64,000 nucleotides of DNA from contig NZ_MACF01000119.1 in the NCBI RefSeq assembly GCF_001884045.1, positions 124,001 to 188,000 of the forward strand, given 5' to 3'. Below the pieces are notes generated by a model. The model did not search any database, was not told the DNA's origin, and worked only from the letters and a program-made list of their open reading frames with translations. Below are positions 17,487 to 26,562 of this stretch, in pieces. The DNA is from Bacillus mobilis. Lineage in GTDB: Bacteria > Bacillota > Bacilli > Bacillales > Bacillaceae_G. Within the stretch, counting starts at the first letter, position 1; each line of letters opens with the position of its first letter. The position numbers and the translations under genes are program-made.

Positions 17487-20063
17487 TTATTTAATTGGTT
17501 TCTCTGTTTTTAAAACTAATGAACTTAACGCAGGAACTTTAATTTTATTATCATGGACAACATAAAGTGTTTTACTACCTGCTAGTTTACCGTCCACGAG
17601 TACTTTCCAAGGACCTTTCGACGGAAGCGTTATGTCAATGTCTTCCCTATTTGCATTGTGAGCCACCATAAAGTATTCGTTTTTATTCCCATTGCCGTTT
17701 CCATTTCCATTTATTGAATATGCGACAACATTTTTTGGAACATCAATAAAAGTTATATGCTTTTTTATCTGTTCTGCAGATGTCATTCGAAATGCTGGAT
17801 ACTTTTTGCGTAATTCTATTAAGCCCTTCATATAATCTACTTCATTATTAAATGCTGCACGGCGTAACCAGTCCATTTGGTTAATTGAATCAGGAGATTT
17901 GTAACTGTTATGATCACCATATTTCGTGCGCATAAATTCTTGTCCTGCATGTAAGAATGGAATACCTTGTGATGTTAATAAAATCGAAGAAGACAATTTG
18001 TGCATTTGTTTTCGCACTTCTTCACTGTCACCTGGATTCGTCAACTCAAGTTTGTCCCATAATGTATGATTATCATGTGCTTCCACATAAGTTAGCACCT
18101 GCTCCGGATCTTGATATGTAGACGAATTTATATCGTAGTCAATGCCTGCTGTAATCCCTTTTTTAATACGGTCTTCCATGTTTTCCTTCCCATTTACAAA
18201 GCCATTTTCTTTTTCCTCAAATACGCTACCTTTCAATCCATCTCGTATATTATCGTTAAAATGAGCAATCCCTTTCATTTTTTTCGCATTTTTTTGATTT
18301 GCTTTCAACTCAGCTGCAAGAGGTGTATTTAAATCCCACCCTTCTCCATGCAATATAATAGAAGGGTCAATTTGATTTACAGCTTTACGTATTTCATTCA
18401 TCGTTTCATAATCATGAATACCCATTAAATCAAAACGGAATCCGTCTAAATTATATTCTTTTGCCCAGTATGTGACCGAATCCACCATAAATTTCCTCAT
18501 CATTTTTCGTTCTGAAGCTGTATCATTTCCTACTCCAGTTCCATTTGCAAATGTTCCGTCTTCATTGTAACGATAATAATAACCTGGAACTAACTTATGA
18601 AAATTAGATTCAGTAGCATTATACATATGGTTATATACTACATCCATCACAACACGAAGATTATTATCATGCAGTGTTTGAATCATTTGCTTTAATTCAG
18701 TTATTCGAACAGTAGGCTCATATGGATTTGTAGAATAGGATCCCTCGGGAACGTTGAAGTTTTTCGGGTCATATCCCCAGTTATATTGTGGTTCGTTTAA
18801 ATTCTCTTCATTTACTGATGCATAATCAAATATTGGTAAAAGCTGAACGTGCGTAACACCAAGATCTTTTATATGATCAAGTCCTGTTTTCACACCTTCA
18901 GGCCCTTTTGTTCCTTTTTCTGTTACCCCTAAATATTTCCCTTTCTGCTTAATGCCACTTTCGGGCTGAATAGAAAGATCACGTACATGCAATTCATAAA
19001 TAATAGCATCTTCCGGATTTTTAAATTTTGGCTTTTTGTTTGCTTTCCATTTTTTCGGATTTGTTTCTTCTAAATCAACAACTGCACCTTTATCTCCATT
19101 TACAGAAGCAGCACGTGCATACGGATCAACTGCTTCAGTCCACTTATCACCAATTTTTACCTTATATGTGTAATAGAGCCCTTTTTGATTCCCTTTAAGT
19201 TCTGCTTTCCAAGTTCCTTTTTCAGCTTGTTTCATGTTTATTTCAGTACCTATTTTATCGTTCCATTTTTCATATGTAACTAACTTCGCTTCACTCGCAG
19301 TAGGAGCCCATACACGGAACTTAGTAAATTGTGGCGTATATACATTCCCTAAATCGTTACCACCATAATAAAATGAATGATCAAATTCCTCACTACGAAT
19401 TACTTTACCGATTTCCGTATACGCATCAGCTACGTTTTCGATTTTCACTTTGTATGATTGTTTTAAATCAATTTTCTGCTCCGTAATTATTTTAAACTTA
19501 TTCGTAACATTTCCACTGTTTCTATCATAAGGACTAATATTCTTTATTTTAATGCCTTCAATTTCAATTTTCCGTTCCTTAATATGAAACGGGACATTAG
19601 TCGTTACAGTAATCTCATTGAAACTATCAATAGTTGCTTTTTGAATTGATAGATCCGAAGAAGGCTTAGAGTTATATACTTTATCATCACCAGAAAGAAT
19701 CCACACTTCAGCGCGACCGTCCTTTATATTTTCAATCCAACGATCGCCACCATCTTTTTCCCAATCATTTGTACGAATGATAAATCCTACACGATTATAT
19801 TCACCATCTATATTAATCTTAGCGTACTTTCCAAATTCATCTTCACCAGTAAATTCATATGATTTACCATTTGCATTTTCTCCCCATGTCCAAAGGTTCC
19901 AGTTCTTTGTATTTCCAGATTGCTCTTTGTAATGAATGATAACTTCAGTTGTTTTCGAATTTAAAACTGCCTTTACACTTTGAAAAGAGAAAACAGATGA
20001 TAACATAACGATTATAGTAAGTAATAAAACTGATTTGTTAACTAATCTTTTTATCATTTTCAC
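17487..20063 (-). CDS. pulA: Secreted type I pullulanase
   Basis: About 858 aa from GTG 20063 (8 bases after AAGGG); ATG 20057 is a close alternative. The signal peptide is NKSVLLLTIIVMLSSVFSF with cleavage near SVKA. A CBM41 starch-binding domain follows (residues about 40-130, WNLWTWGEN and GDRWIENIKDG), then a CBM48-type N-domain (KFRVWAPTASEAKLVTY), then the GH13 barrel with YNWGYDP, region I DVVYNH, region II GFRFDLMG (nucleophile Asp), region III HGEGWDL (acid Glu) and region IV EAHDNHTLWD. It hydrolyses alpha-1,6 links in pullulan and starch. Two cre sites upstream imply glucose repression through CcpA. Confidence 0.93.
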   Translation of the reverse strand: MKMIKRLVNKSVLLLTIIVMLSSVFSFQSVKAVLNSKTTEVIIHYKEQSGNTKNWNLWTWGENANGKSYEFTGEDEFGKYAKINIDGEYNRVGFIIRTNDWEKDGGDRWIENIKDGRAEVWILSGDDKVYNSKPSSDLSIQKATIDSFNEITVTTNVPFHIKERKIEIEGIKIKNISPYDRNSGNVTNKFKIITEQKIDLKQSYKVKIENVADAYTEIGKVIRSEEFDHSFYYGGNDLGNVYTPQFTKFRVWAPTASEAKLVTYEKWNDKIGTEINMKQAEKGTWKAELKGNQKGLYYTYKVKIGDKWTEAVDPYARAASVNGDKGAVVDLEETNPKKWKANKKPKFKNPEDAIIYELHVRDLSIQPESGIKQKGKYLGVTEKGTKGPEGVKTGLDHIKDLGVTHVQLLPIFDYASVNEENLNEPQYNWGYDPKNFNVPEGSYSTNPYEPTVRITELKQMIQTLHDNNLRVVMDVVYNHMYNATESNFHKLVPGYYYRYNEDGTFANGTGVGNDTASERKMMRKFMVDSVTYWAKEYNLDGFRFDLMGIHDYETMNEIRKAVNQIDPSIILHGEGWDLNTPLAAELKANQKNAKKMKGIAHFNDNIRDGLKGSVFEEKENGFVNGKENMEDRIKKGITAGIDYDINSSTYQDPEQVLTYVEAHDNHTLWDKLELTNPGDSEEVRKQMHKLSSSILLTSQGIPFLHAGQEFMRTKYGDHNSYKSPDSINQMDWLRRAAFNNEVDYMKGLIELRKKYPAFRMTSAEQIKKHITFIDVPKNVVAYSINGNGNGNGNKNEYFMVAHNANREDIDITLPSKGPWKVLVDGKLAGSKTLYVVHDNKIKVPALSSLVLKTEKPIK

Positions 20064-20206
20064 CACATACACCCTTTCTTTAAATAGTAGGCACAATTTA
20101 TTATGCTCGTACTAAATTACACTATTTAAATTAATCTAGAAATCTCTTTTACTTCACCCCCATATTGGCTATTTTCACATTTGTATTTCAATGATCTTTT
20201 TTATTA

Positions 20207-20221
20207 CGAAAACGTTTGCAT
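20207..20221 (-). promoter_or_regulatory. candidate cre (CcpA site) upstream of pulA
   Basis: On the minus strand the 15-mer reads ATGCAAACGTTTTCG, matching WTGNAANCGNWNNCW at all but the last position. It lies 144 bases before the pulA start. Confidence 0.6.
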
Positions 20222-20306
20222 TAATTGTTAAAAAAATATATTTGATTCCGTCTACACATATTCGTAATTACTAAAAGATCAGGGAAATTATTTTAAAGCA
20301 ATCGTT

Positions 20307-20321
20307 TGTTATCGCTTTCAT
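20307..20321 (-). promoter_or_regulatory. cre (CcpA site) upstream of pulA, perfect consensus
   Basis: On the minus strand ATGAAAGCGATAACA matches the cre consensus WTGNAANCGNWNNCW at every fixed position, and also the amyO form TGWNANCGNTNWCA. It is 100 bases upstream of the other cre and about 245 bases before the pulA start. Confidence 0.7.
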
Positions 20322-20465
20322 TCTATAGTACTTCCTATTAATAGGTCAATATATTATTAATTTTCAGTTTTTTATTTTTAATCCTTATATATTTGTCACA
20401 ACTTATTGAAGATAGACGGCCTCATTATCGCTTAGTAAGTTTATTTTCACTCATACATTGCTGCA

Positions 20466-20508
20466 TAAAAAAACAGCTACTATCTTTAAAATGACAGTAG
20501 TTGTTTTT
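20466..20508 (-). terminator. terminator after the neutral protease gene
   Basis: AAACAGCTACT (20471-20481) pairs with AGTAGTTGTTT (20496-20506) with one G-T pair. T runs flank both sides when read on either strand. It separates npr (stop 20549) from the pulA control region; the remaining 20064-20465 interval contains only the two cre sites and AT-rich sequence. Confidence 0.8.
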
Positions 20509-20548
20509 CATAATGTAATAATATATGAATGAAAACTATATTTCTAAC

Positions 20549-22252
20549 TTACTTAATTTTTGCTGCATCAAATGCCTTTTGAACTGCTTGAACTTCAGCT
20601 GTATTCGCTCCATATTTATTCGTTGCCACTCGAATACATGCTGATCTCAATTCCTTGAAATTAGAAGTCATATTTAACTCATCTGTATTTGCATAATAGA
20701 AGATATCAAACATTTTATCTTCACCAATCCCTCTAACAGTTACACTGTTATGAGTTCCACCTTTTGCAATGAGATACGCAACTTTATTAATAATACTTGA
20801 ATTAAAATGAACGCCACCTTGATCCCATCCATTAAAATCATTAAATTCACTGTAATCATCTGGATAAGGTACACCAAGTGAAGATGGAACAGAAGCCGGG
20901 TTTTCCATATCACGGAAAATAGATCCAGTTTGTTCTCCCATCGTCCAGTTAAAGCTTCCATTATTTACGTATTTCTCAATAGATGTTCCCATAATATCAG
21001 ATAGCGCCTCATTAATCGCACCAGATTCACCGTAGTATTCAAGATTAGATTCGCTAGAAGTAACAGCATGTGTAAATTCATGGCCAGCTACGTCATATGC
21101 TTTGACGATAGGATCTCCATATACAAGCATACTTCCATTATTCGCACTTAAAGCATTCTGCCAATTTTTCGGATCATTCGTATCTCCAGAATCCCAAGCA
21201 TGTACAACTGAAACTACCTTTTGTCCCTTATTATCAAAGCTATTACGTTTATATTTATCTTTATAAAAATCAAATACTTTTGTTGCTAAGTAATGAGCAC
21301 TTACTGCTTTTGGATCGCTAAATGTTGTCGAAGTGCTAGTTGCTAATGTACCAGGATAATAGCTTTCTTCTTTAGTAATGTCTCTATAATTTACATCATA
21401 TGTTTCAATTCCTTGGCCTCTTGTATAATCAGCAAGGGCATATTTGCCATTACTTTGTTTAGAGATACCAAATGTACGTGATATACCTAAATCATCTTTT
21501 CCTGTTCCAGTTAATGATGTAAGATTGCTTTTTTTACTTTTCTTTAATGCGCCAACTAGTTTTTCACTTGCTTTTAAGTTAGATTCTTGTACCATATTTT
21601 TTAACATATCACCATTTTGTGCATTTACTAAATAAGTTCCGGAAACATAGTTTGGTGTTGCAGCTTCAAATGTAACCTGATATGCATTGCTAGCTTGTCC
21701 ATTCTTTTCATCAACAAAAATAACTTCTTTAATTTCTGGCTCAGCAATAAAATTGATATCGTTCCCGTACTTCGTATAAATATATTGTGTTGCTTCATCT
21801 TTTGATAGATTGATAGGTTTTTTCAATTCTTCTTGTTTTAAATTTTGCGCGCTATCGCCTGAAACACTTTTAATAACGCCCTTATTATCTACGTGTGCAG
21901 TTAATTGATGACCATATACTTCTTTTCCTTCGTATGTTTGCTGTATACGTACAAGTGTAGTCCCATCATATGAACCACGTTTTTGAAGAACTTTATAATC
22001 TACTCCTGTTTCCCCATTGACTTGCTTTGGAGAAAGAGCTTGTTCTGTTTTCTCCTTCAGAGCATCTTGTACTACATTCTCTGGTGCCTTTTGTGACGGT
22101 TGTGTAAGTTTACCTGAACGGAACGATTCTTCTTGAATTTGAACTTGTAGTTGATCTGTTTCCTCTGCATGACCTACTCCGTATGGTGCTACAGCTGTTA
22201 AAGCTAAGCCAGTTGTTAAAGCTACCTTAGTTAATGTCTTTTTGTTTTTCAT
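20549..22252 (-). CDS. npr: Bacillolysin, secreted neutral metalloprotease (M4, thermolysin family)
   Basis: 567 aa from ATG 22252 (MKNKKTLTKVALTTGL), 6 bases after CGAGGTG; longer in-frame starts lack a site. The length equals the family norm. Signal peptide residues 1-27 end at VGHA. The pro-region has FTP (about 60-110, EKTEQALSPKQ) and PepSY (PINLSKDEATQYIY) parts, then the mature enzyme. The zinc site HEFTH is in YDVAGHEFTHAVT with third ligand Glu in GAINEALSD. It degrades extracellular protein. No nprR/nprX genes flank it, so its regulator is elsewhere if it is NprR-controlled. Confidence 0.94.
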   Translation of the reverse strand: MKNKKTLTKVALTTGLALTAVAPYGVGHAEETDQLQVQIQEESFRSGKLTQPSQKAPENVVQDALKEKTEQALSPKQVNGETGVDYKVLQKRGSYDGTTLVRIQQTYEGKEVYGHQLTAHVDNKGVIKSVSGDSAQNLKQEELKKPINLSKDEATQYIYTKYGNDINFIAEPEIKEVIFVDEKNGQASNAYQVTFEAATPNYVSGTYLVNAQNGDMLKNMVQESNLKASEKLVGALKKSKKSNLTSLTGTGKDDLGISRTFGISKQSNGKYALADYTRGQGIETYDVNYRDITKEESYYPGTLATSTSTTFSDPKAVSAHYLATKVFDFYKDKYKRNSFDNKGQKVVSVVHAWDSGDTNDPKNWQNALSANNGSMLVYGDPIVKAYDVAGHEFTHAVTSSESNLEYYGESGAINEALSDIMGTSIEKYVNNGSFNWTMGEQTGSIFRDMENPASVPSSLGVPYPDDYSEFNDFNGWDQGGVHFNSSIINKVAYLIAKGGTHNSVTVRGIGEDKMFDIFYYANTDELNMTSNFKELRSACIRVATNKYGANTAEVQAVQKAFDAAKIK

Positions 22253-22426
22253 TTTTTTCACCTCGTATAATTTTTGAAATAGAAAGCTTGTACAAAGTAT
22301 ACTTGCTGTTTCTGTCGAAAAAAAGAGAAAATACACAATTTATGTAATATTATGCATAATTACATATTGCAAGGACGATGATATAAATAAAGAACAACTC
22401 ATATAAGTGCATTAATTTCAATAAAA
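22253..22426. promoter_or_regulatory. npr upstream region with an inverted repeat
   Basis: This interval must hold the npr promoter. ATGTAAT (22342-22348) and ATTACAT (22359-22365) form an inverted repeat around TTATGCATAA, about 90-115 bases before the start codon, where an activator or repressor could bind. A TATACT at about 22300 (minus strand) is a possible -10, but no good -35 is paired with it. From 22451 to 22702 I see nothing. Confidence 0.3.
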
Positions 22427-22450
22427 AAAGAGCTCCCTAAGGTGCTCTTT
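22423..22450 (-). terminator. terminator downstream of the anti-sigma gene
   Basis: AAAGAGC (22427-22433) pairs with GCTCTTT (22444-22450); on the minus strand seven T follow. It is about 250 bases past the anti-sigma stop, the nearest minus-strand gene that could use it. Confidence 0.65.
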
Positions 22451-22702
22451 ACATACGATTAAAAATCATAAATGCATTGTGTCATTTATTAGTATATGCT
22501 CGTCTCATTCAATTGTTTATTTAGTGGTTTCTCTGCACAATAACCTTTAAAAATTCGTTATCTAATACATTGAAATTCTCCGGTACTATTTGATTAGTAA
22601 ATAATAGAGATAGTTAAAATAATGTAAGAAACAAACATGATGAAAGCAAAACAATAGATAAAGATAGCACTCGACATGTATTGTTTTATTCTTTTTTTCA
22701 TA

Positions 22703-23689
22703 TTAATTTGTTTTATTTATTAACATTTCAGGATTAATTTGAAGTTGCCCTTTCCAAGATCCAGCTATTTTTCCTATTTTATTTATGTTTACATCTAATG
22801 TTAAAGGTTGTTTAAAGGAACCTTTTCCTTCAGAACCTTCAACAAATGTAATGACACCTTCTGGTCTGTCTTTATCACGTATGCCTACATGCTCTAACTT
22901 TTTTCCTTCTGACATTAATTCGAATGGTAAATTGTCTTCACTTTGAATAAATGATAATTGTGAAAACATACCATTTCCTATGTTATACTCAGGATTTTCT
23001 TCTTGTTGTCCGTTTATTTTCCCATCACTTTTTATATCTAATCCATTTGTATCAAATTCAAATGGCATAAGAGTTCCATCAGCTTTTTCAACTCTATAAT
23101 GAACAGATATGCGCGCATCTGCCACATATAATTCTTTAAGATGTACAGTTATTCCTTGATCCGTTATTTTTTCATCGATAGGGATAAACTGCCCTTTCAA
23201 CATACCTTCTTGCTGTACACCGTTTTCATCTTTACTTCCTTCATTTACAACTGAATCATTTAAAACCTCATTAGCAAAGTAAGAAGCAATATTAGTTGCT
23301 GCAACTTGAACTTGCGGAATCATAGATATAGTAAAAATACCTACCGCAGCAACCGCCGTATACATGAAACGTTTTGATTTTTTATTCATATTTGAAAATA
23401 CTCCCTGCTTTTTTTCTATCATTTGATTTGTAGTAAGTACATTATTAGACTGGTTATGACTATTAAATGTTTGCCATGCTTTTTCGACATCAATATTTAT
23501 TTCTGGAGTCTCATGAAGCTTCTCCTCGGCAAGTGTTGAATTTTCCCATTGATTTAATTCCGTTAGCTCAATTAATAAATTTTGACATTCCTTACATTTG
23601 TCTAAATGCTTTATAAATTGTTTTCTTTCCTCACGGGAAAGTTCGCCATCAATATATGATTGAATGGATCCCATTTCATAACAGGTCAT
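22703..23689 (-). CDS. Membrane anti-sigma factor (zinc-finger, DUF4179-type)
   Basis: 328 aa. An N-terminal zf-HC2 anti-sigma module is visible: MGSIQSYIDGELSREERKQF then HLDKCKECQNLL, giving the H-x3-C-x2-C zinc motif (residues 29-36). One membrane helix follows near residue 110 (FMYTAVAAVGIFTISMI), then a long extracytoplasmic part (ITDQGITVHLKELYVADARI) resembling DUF4179 stress-sensing domains. It would hold the partner ECF sigma at the membrane. Its ATG directly follows the sigma gene's TAA, with GGAGGGG inside that gene, so translation is coupled. Confidence 0.85.
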   Translation of the reverse strand: MTCYEMGSIQSYIDGELSREERKQFIKHLDKCKECQNLLIELTELNQWENSTLAEEKLHETPEINIDVEKAWQTFNSHNQSNNVLTTNQMIEKKQGVFSNMNKKSKRFMYTAVAAVGIFTISMIPQVQVAATNIASYFANEVLNDSVVNEGSKDENGVQQEGMLKGQFIPIDEKITDQGITVHLKELYVADARISVHYRVEKADGTLMPFEFDTNGLDIKSDGKINGQQEENPEYNIGNGMFSQLSFIQSEDNLPFELMSEGKKLEHVGIRDKDRPEGVITFVEGSEGKGSFKQPLTLDVNINKIGKIAGSWKGQLQINPEMLINKTN

Positions 23690-24220
23690 TTAGTTCCCCT
23701 CCATTTGTTCAAAAATTTTCCGAAACTTTAGCTTAGCTCGTGCCAACAATGTTCCAATAGATGAATCGTCAATTTGAAGTACTTGCGCGATTTCTTTATA
23801 TCGAAACCCTGAAAATTTCATTAACAATATCGTTCTTTCTTGTTCCTTCATTTGCTGCAACACCATTTGTACTTTTGTAATTTCTTCTTTTCTAATCCAT
23901 TCATCATCTAGTGACGAATCAATTTGAACTTCTTGATATTGAGCTTCTTTATCGATTCTTGCCTGATGTCTCTTTTCAGAGCGAATGTAGTTATAGGCGA
24001 CATAAGTAGACGACTTTATAAGCCAAGCACGTAAATTTTCTATTGCTTTCCAATCTGAATGATATAGTTGTAAAAACACCTCTTGCGCTAATTCCTCTGC
24101 AATTGTCTGTTCTTTTATGATCCATATGATTTGTTTAACAACATACGTATAGTTTTGTTTAAACAACTCTTCAAATGTTATATGTGAAACATTCCTCTCT
24201 TCACTTTTTATTATTTGCAT
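23690..24220 (-). CDS. ECF-type RNA polymerase sigma factor
   Basis: 176 aa from ATG 24220. Region 2 is AEELAQEVFLQLYHSDW then IENLRAWLIKSSTYVAYNYIRSEKR (residues about 40-85), and region 4 is QMKEQERTILLMKFSGFRYKEIAQVLQI with the helix-turn-helix SSIGTLLARAKLKF (residues about 118-165). The sigma2/sigma4-only layout and size are those of group 4 (SigX/SigW-like) factors. The gene is immediately followed by its anti-sigma, the usual autoregulated pair. The stimulus and regulon are unknown. A TATAAT at about 24255 (minus) is a possible -10. Confidence 0.9.
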   Translation of the reverse strand: MQIIKSEERNVSHITFEELFKQNYTYVVKQIIWIIKEQTIAEELAQEVFLQLYHSDWKAIENLRAWLIKSSTYVAYNYIRSEKRHQARIDKEAQYQEVQIDSSLDDEWIRKEEITKVQMVLQQMKEQERTILLMKFSGFRYKEIAQVLQIDDSSIGTLLARAKLKFRKIFEQMEGN

Positions 24221-24453
24221 GTAAGTAAAACCTCTCTCTCATTTGATGCCTGCATTATAGAGAAACCAGAATGCTCATTTTTGTGACAAAAAAATAATAT
24301 TTTTTATTATGTACTACTACATCCGCTTATCTTCTAAATAAAGTTCACAAAATACATTCTTTTATACTAAATAACTTAATAGAACCCTTTTCATCGTCCA
24401 AGCATATTACTAGAAATTTTAATAGTATATTAAAAACTAAAGGAGACATATTA

Positions 24454-24726
24454 ATGCAAAAAAACTCGTATAATGATTACGATTGTAGCATTCAAGATTT
24501 TTTATGCACCAATATAGGTGGACAAATTACGGCGGTTTTGACATATGCAAGAGATTCATCACTTGGTACGCAATCGTACACAGGGATTCTTACAGCAGCT
24601 GGAACTGACTATTTTACCATTGAGGATCCAGCCAGCGGTAAATTGTATCTATTACAACGAATCTACCTAGATTATATAGAATTTCCTAACAGTCAAACTA
24701 TTAATAAACCAAAATGGTGCTGTTAA
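24454..24726 (+). CDS. GerQ-like spore coat protein, short form
   Basis: 90 aa with AAAGGAGAC before ATG 24454. Residues 12-76 (SIQDFLCTNIGGQITAVLTY, then GTDYFTIEDPASGKLYLL and IYLDYIEF) match the C-terminal domain of GerQ, where the pattern DP-x-SG-x-YLL-x2-IYLDYI-x-F is distinctive. The glutamine/glycine-rich N-terminal half of GerQ is absent. GerQ is a Tgl-crosslinked coat protein needed for CwlJ-dependent germination. This copy ends in KPKWCC, an unusual cysteine pair that could crosslink. Expression in the mother cell is expected but no sigma-E/K promoter is clear. Confidence 0.7.
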   Translation: MQKNSYNDYDCSIQDFLCTNIGGQITAVLTYARDSSLGTQSYTGILTAAGTDYFTIEDPASGKLYLLQRIYLDYIEFPNSQTINKPKWCC

Positions 24727-24764
24727 ATATTTAATAAAAGTTTTATGAACTTGTGAGTATAAAT

Positions 24765-24794
24765 AAAAAACACCCTATTAAAGGTGCTTTTTTT
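24765..24794 (+). terminator. terminator after the GerQ-like gene
   Basis: An A-run plus CACC (24771-24774) pairs with GGTG (24783-24786) and the following C-T run with one bulge, followed by seven T. Confidence 0.7.
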
Positions 24795-25154
24795 CATTCC
24801 TCTATTTCTCAAAATACGCTACTCATTGTCCAGTCCAGATATTCATTCTTCACATAGCATTTACTTTAAAAATAAGCTTTGCGATTTATATGTGAAAATA
24901 ATAATCAAGAAAATTCCGACGATTAAAAACGTATCCATTCAATTTAATATTAAATAATTGTAAAAAAATGACCCTATTCATTCATTTTTCATGCGTATGT
25001 ATGTACATTTGTTAATTTATTCGATATATTATGTGTATTGAATGATTATGAAAAGTTTATAGGTCGCTAAAAAACCTTATATTTTTATATCCATGAAAAC
25101 TACAAAATGTATGTAAATCCATTTGTCAAATGAATTTAATGCGGAAGGAGGTTT
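24795..25154. other. gene-free interval upstream of secY paralogue
   Basis: About 360 AT-rich bases. No reading frame with a ribosome site is visible on either strand and no repeats stand out. It must contain the promoter of the SecY paralogue. Confidence 0.45.
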
Positions 25155-25217
25155 GTGGTTACTTCATCGGGATATAATAATCAGTTTTACACTGATAAAA
25201 ATATAGGAGGCGACATA

Positions 25218-26522
25218 ATGTTTCGTACGATTTCAAATTTCATGAGAGTAGCTGAGATAAGAAACAAAATTCTTTTTACACTAGCGATGCTAATTGTTTT
25301 TCGCATTGGCACGTTTATTCCAGTTCCTCATACTAACGCAGAGGTATTAAAAGTACAAGATCAAGCTAACGTTTTAGGTATGCTAAACGTATTTGGCGGA
25401 GGAGCACTACAACACTTCTCAATCTTTGCTGTAGGTATTACACCTTATATTACAGCTTCCATCATAGTACAATTACTACAAATGGACGTTATACCTAAAT
25501 TTTCGGAATGGGCAAAGCAAGGAGAGATGGGCCGTAAGAAATCAGCTCAATTCACTCGATACTTTACAATCATTCTCGCATTCATACAAGCCATTGGGAT
25601 GTCTTATGGTTTTAATAATATAGCAGGTGGACAATTAATAACAGATCAAAGCTGGACTACATACTTATTTATTGCGACAGTTTTAACTGCAGGTACTGCA
25701 TTTTTACTTTGGTTAGGTGAACAAATTACTGCTAATGGAGTAGGTAATGGTATTTCGATGATTATCTTTGCAGGACTTGTTGCAGCGATTCCAAATGTTG
25801 CGAACCAAATTTATTTACAACAATTCCAAAATGCAGGCGATCAATTATTCATGCATATCATAAAGATGGTTTTAATTGGCCTCGTAATTTTAGCGATAGT
25901 TGTTGGCGTAATTTACATACAACAAGCTGTGCGTAAAATACCGATTCAATATGCAAAAGCTGTTTCAGGAAATAATCAATATCAAGGAGCAAAAAACACT
26001 CATTTACCTCTTAAAGTAAATAGTGCTGGTGTAATTCCAGTAATCTTTGCTTCCGCATTTTTAATGACGCCGCGTACAATTGCGCAGCTCTTCCCTGATT
26101 CAAGCGTCTCAAAATGGATCGTTGCAAATCTTGATTTTGCACATCCATTTGGAATGACACTTTATGTCGGTCTTATCGTTGCTTTCACATACTTCTACGC
26201 ATTTATTCAAGTAAATCCTGAACAAATGGCTGAGAATTTGAAAAAGCAAAATGGATATGTGCCTGGTATTCGCCCTGGTAAATCAACAGAACAATATGTA
26301 ACTAAGATTTTATATCGATTAACATTTATTGGCGCAATTTTCTTAGGTGCAATTTCAATCTTACCGCTCGTATTCACGAAAATTGCTACGTTACCACCTT
26401 CTGCACAAATTGGTGGTACAAGCTTACTTATCATCGTAGGTGTAGCACTTGAAACAATGAAGACGTTAGAAAGTCAGCTTGTGAAACGTCATTATAAAGG
26501 ATTTATAAAAAAAGTAAATTAA
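25218..26522 (+). CDS. secY2: SecY paralogue (second preprotein translocase channel)
   Basis: 434 aa from ATG 25218 (MFRTISNFMRVAEIRNKI), with ATAGGAGG 7 bases upstream. The whole SecY fold is present: RIGTFIPVPH in the first helix region, the plug/first periplasmic part NVFGGGALQHFSIFAVGITPYITASI, AVGNGISMIIFAG-type helices, RKIPIQYAKAVSG before TM7 and NPEQMAENLKKQNGYVPGIRPG before TM9. The housekeeping secY lies in the ribosomal protein cluster, so this isolated gene is an extra channel. A second in-frame start (GTG 25155, just after AAGGAGG) would add 21 residues. No secA2 or accessory secretion genes are adjacent. Confidence 0.9.
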   Translation: MFRTISNFMRVAEIRNKILFTLAMLIVFRIGTFIPVPHTNAEVLKVQDQANVLGMLNVFGGGALQHFSIFAVGITPYITASIIVQLLQMDVIPKFSEWAKQGEMGRKKSAQFTRYFTIILAFIQAIGMSYGFNNIAGGQLITDQSWTTYLFIATVLTAGTAFLLWLGEQITANGVGNGISMIIFAGLVAAIPNVANQIYLQQFQNAGDQLFMHIIKMVLIGLVILAIVVGVIYIQQAVRKIPIQYAKAVSGNNQYQGAKNTHLPLKVNSAGVIPVIFASAFLMTPRTIAQLFPDSSVSKWIVANLDFAHPFGMTLYVGLIVAFTYFYAFIQVNPEQMAENLKKQNGYVPGIRPGKSTEQYVTKILYRLTFIGAIFLGAISILPLVFTKIATLPPSAQIGGTSLLIIVGVALETMKTLESQLVKRHYKGFIKKVN

Positions 26523-26526
26523 GTAA

Positions 26527-26562
26527 AAAAACACAGTTGGTTATTTTTCCAACTGTGTTTTT
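26527..26562. terminator. bidirectional terminator between secY2 and the DnaA_N-repeat gene
   Basis: AAAAACACAGTTGG (26527-26540) and CCAACTGTGTTTTT (26549-26562) are perfect 14-bp arms. The stop codon of the minus-strand gene (26541-26543) lies in the loop, so the coding end is part of the hairpin. Confidence 0.9.

Noticed and set aside
22342-22365. ATGTAAT/ATTACAT repeat before npr as the same operator as at the actin locus
   Set aside because: Shared half-site is short and AT-rich; spacing differs (10 bases versus 2-8), so a common regulator is not supported.
24230-24300. TATAAT and TGTCACAAAA upstream of the ECF sigma gene
   Set aside because: A -10-like TATAAT is present on the minus strand but has no matching -35, and I could not identify an ECF autoregulatory promoter with confidence.
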